Shown in pieces: positions 4,765 to 5,804 of a stretch of DNA of 5,804 nt (positions are counted from its first letter, which is position 1; each line of letters opens with the position of its first letter). Source of the stretch: Acidobacteriota bacterium. Its GTDB lineage: Bacteria; Acidobacteriota; Terriglobia; Terriglobales; Acidobacteriaceae. Location of the stretch: contig JAJZFE010000218.1 in NCBI GenBank assembly GCA_021798655.1, positions 1 to 5,804 of the forward strand. Reading direction: 5' to 3'. The notes beneath the pieces are model-generated. The model worked only from the letters and a program-made list of their open reading frames with translations, had not been told where the DNA came from and made no database searches. Made by a program: the position numbers and the translations under genes.

Positions 4765-5804
4765 TTACGAGTTCTTGCCCAGCACCAGCGGCACCGAGAC
4801 CTGACGGCAGGACGTAGGATCGCCATCCTTGCCACACATCTTCACGCTCTCAGGATGCTGCTTCAGGTTGTCAGGCAGCGGCGGCGCCTTGCCCGCGGGG
4901 GTCAGGTCGGCCAGCGTTCCCGGCCAGCTGTACGGCGCCTTCGGCAGATCCCCGTAGCCGAACTCCGGATAGTTGGAGGGCTTCTGCCAGTTGCGGTCCA
5001 GCGCCACGTACATCGTGAGCGCCTTCTCCTTCTTCTTGCTCTTACTCTTGCCGACCAGCATCGGACGGTCGCAAGTGAGCTGCAGCTTGTGGTTGTCCAC
5101 CAACACGGTCAGCGTGTTGCCATCGAGTGCGTCCAGCTCCAGCGTGGAACCAGCAAACGGCTGGTTCGACACGACCGCCGTACCCAGCCCCGGCACCCAG
5201 ATGTAGAAGTAGCGAATGTCGATGATCTGGAAGTTGAGGCCAGCCTTGGCGATCAGGCCATCGACGGTCAACTCGCCGTGAACGATGTCCACCGGCACCA
5301 GCTTGGGCGGCTTCTCTTTCTTCGGCTTCGGCCCATGTTTGCCATTCTGAATCTTGACAGGCTTCAGCGAGGTCGCCGCAGTGGCCGCCGGCGGAACGTC
5401 CGTCGGAGCAGGTGCAGCGGCGGCACCATCCGTTGTCGCAGCAACAGCTGTATCTCCGGCGGCTGCTGGCGTTGCAGACGCATCGGTGGCGGCTGTCGTC
5501 GCTTCGGCAGCAGGTGCAGCGGCCGGTGCGGCAGCCGCTGTCGTTCCATCTACCGCTGGTGAAGGAGCGGCAGCCGTTACAGCGGGAGCTGCGGTCGGCG
5601 CAGCGGCCGGTGCGGCAGCCAAAGGCGCCGCCGCTTCGTCGCCTGCCTGCTGCTTCTTCTTCGAATGCTTAGCTGCAGCGGCATCGGTCCGCGCCTTGGC
5701 TTGTTGCTGCTGGGCCATCATCTGGTCATACGTCAGAGCGCCCGAGGAGCTCTGCTGAGCACAGACGGTACGCGGTCCCATCCACAGCAGACCGGCGATA
5801 ACGA
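4765..5804 (-). CDS. Predicted secreted protein with Ala/Pro-rich linker, 5' end outside window
   Basis: I do not recognise this protein. The first visible Met (codon at 5781-5779) is probably not the start. The frame continues to the window edge as VIAGLLW-MGPRTVCA-QQ, which looks like the hydrophobic core and VCA cleavage site of a Sec signal peptide. Counting from that Met, residues 20-50 are Gln/Lys-rich with a KKK cluster. Residues 50-137 are a low-complexity Ala/Pro/Thr linker, and 149-160 a Lys/Pro-rich segment. The remaining 180 residues look folded: VDIVHGELTVDGLIAKAGL, RYFYIWVPGLGTAVVSN, LTVLVDNHKLQLTCDRPM, MYVALDRNW and YGDLPKAPYSWPG. Cys316 and Cys325 near the end could form a disulfide; Cys237 is a third cysteine. 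The pattern suggests an extracytoplasmic domain on a flexible tether. The stop is TAA at 4767-4765, facing the rplS operon. The function is unknown. Confidence 0.8.
   Translation of the reverse strand, partial: VIAGLLWMGPRTVCAQQSSSGALTYDQMMAQQQQAKARTDAAAAKHSKKKQQAGDEAAAPLAAAPAAAPTAAPAVTAAAPSPAVDGTTAAAAPAAAPAAEATTAATDASATPAAAGDTAVAATTDGAAAAPAPTDVPPAATAATSLKPVKIQNGKHGPKPKKEKPPKLVPVDIVHGELTVDGLIAKAGLNFQIIDIRYFYIWVPGLGTAVVSNQPFAGSTLELDALDGNTLTVLVDNHKLQLTCDRPMLVGKSKSKKKEKALTMYVALDRNWQKPSNYPEFGYGDLPKAPYSWPGTLADLTPAGKAPPLPDNLKQHPESVKMCGKDGDPTSCRQVSVPLVLGKNS
5516..5620. repeat. Two exact 21-bp direct repeats inside the Ala-rich linker
   Basis: The same 21 bases occur at 5516-5536 and 5600-5620, 84 bases (28 codons) apart and so in the same frame. 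Both encode Ala/Pro repeats of the minus-strand gene. They could be a duplication by slippage, or convergence on GC-rich Ala codons. Confidence 0.6.

Noticed and set aside
4702..5562. Plus-strand open frame of 286 codons opposite the secreted-protein gene
   Set aside because: Its product is Arg/Leu-rich in the manner of an antisense shadow, and it starts inside the stem-loop. The minus frame has a signal peptide and a sensible folded domain.
5354..5758. Plus-strand Ala/Gly/Val-rich open frame of 134 codons
   Set aside because: It is the mirror of the GCN-rich Ala linker on the minus strand; low-complexity GC-rich DNA is open in several frames.
5779..5781. Met at 5781 as the true start of the secreted protein
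   Set aside because: The frame is open to the window edge and encodes VIAGLLW just before it, which completes a signal-peptide core.

Overview
The window looks like a chromosomal segment from a high-GC Gram-negative bacterium, most likely Acidobacteriota (Terriglobia/Acidobacteriaceae type). The basis is the core operon order rpsP-khpA-rimM-trmD-rplS, the style of the bS16 and TrmD sequences, frequent GTG/TTG starts, and a Tat-exported lipoprotein oxidoreductase. The taxon is inferred from sequence feel and was not tested by search.

Left part (1-1576): the C-terminal 89 residues of a putative esterase (alpha/beta hydrolase) run in from the left edge. They are followed by a complete gene for a Tat-signal lipoprotein FAD oxidoreductase of the D-amino-acid-oxidase (DAAO) superfamily. 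Its segments are in the wrong order: the motif block that ends ordinary DAAO comes before the FAD-binding Rossmann motif. This apparent circular permutation is the most interesting object in the window.

Middle (1577-4745): a ribosome-biogenesis operon. bS16 (rpsP) is followed by the small KH-domain RNA chaperone KhpA, the 30S maturation factor RimM, the tRNA m1G37 methyltransferase TrmD (overlapping rimM by 11 bases) and bL19 (rplS). Two structural ribosomal proteins thus bracket factors that mature the 30S subunit, modify tRNA and bind RNA. Starts are GTG (rpsP), GTG (khpA), TTG (rimM), ATG (trmD) and ATG (rplS). The gaps before khpA and rimM hold perfect 10-bp inverted repeats with a smaller hairpin inside. 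The hexamer TAGACT, which may be a -10 element, occurs three times in the window, always between genes. TrmD is long (287 residues), with a 21-residue insertion in its interdomain linker and Glu where E. coli has the catalytic Asp169. A perfect 19-bp stem-loop closes the operon.

Right part (4765-5804): a convergent minus-strand gene for a predicted secreted protein with an Ala/Pro/Thr-rich linker and a C-terminal region I do not recognise. Its true start lies beyond the right edge, because a hydrophobic signal-peptide core continues in frame to the window end.

No RNA genes, CRISPR arrays, insertion sequences or phage genes are visible. No gene-free stretch exceeds 300 bases; the longest, 1999-2263, holds the khpA leader structures.
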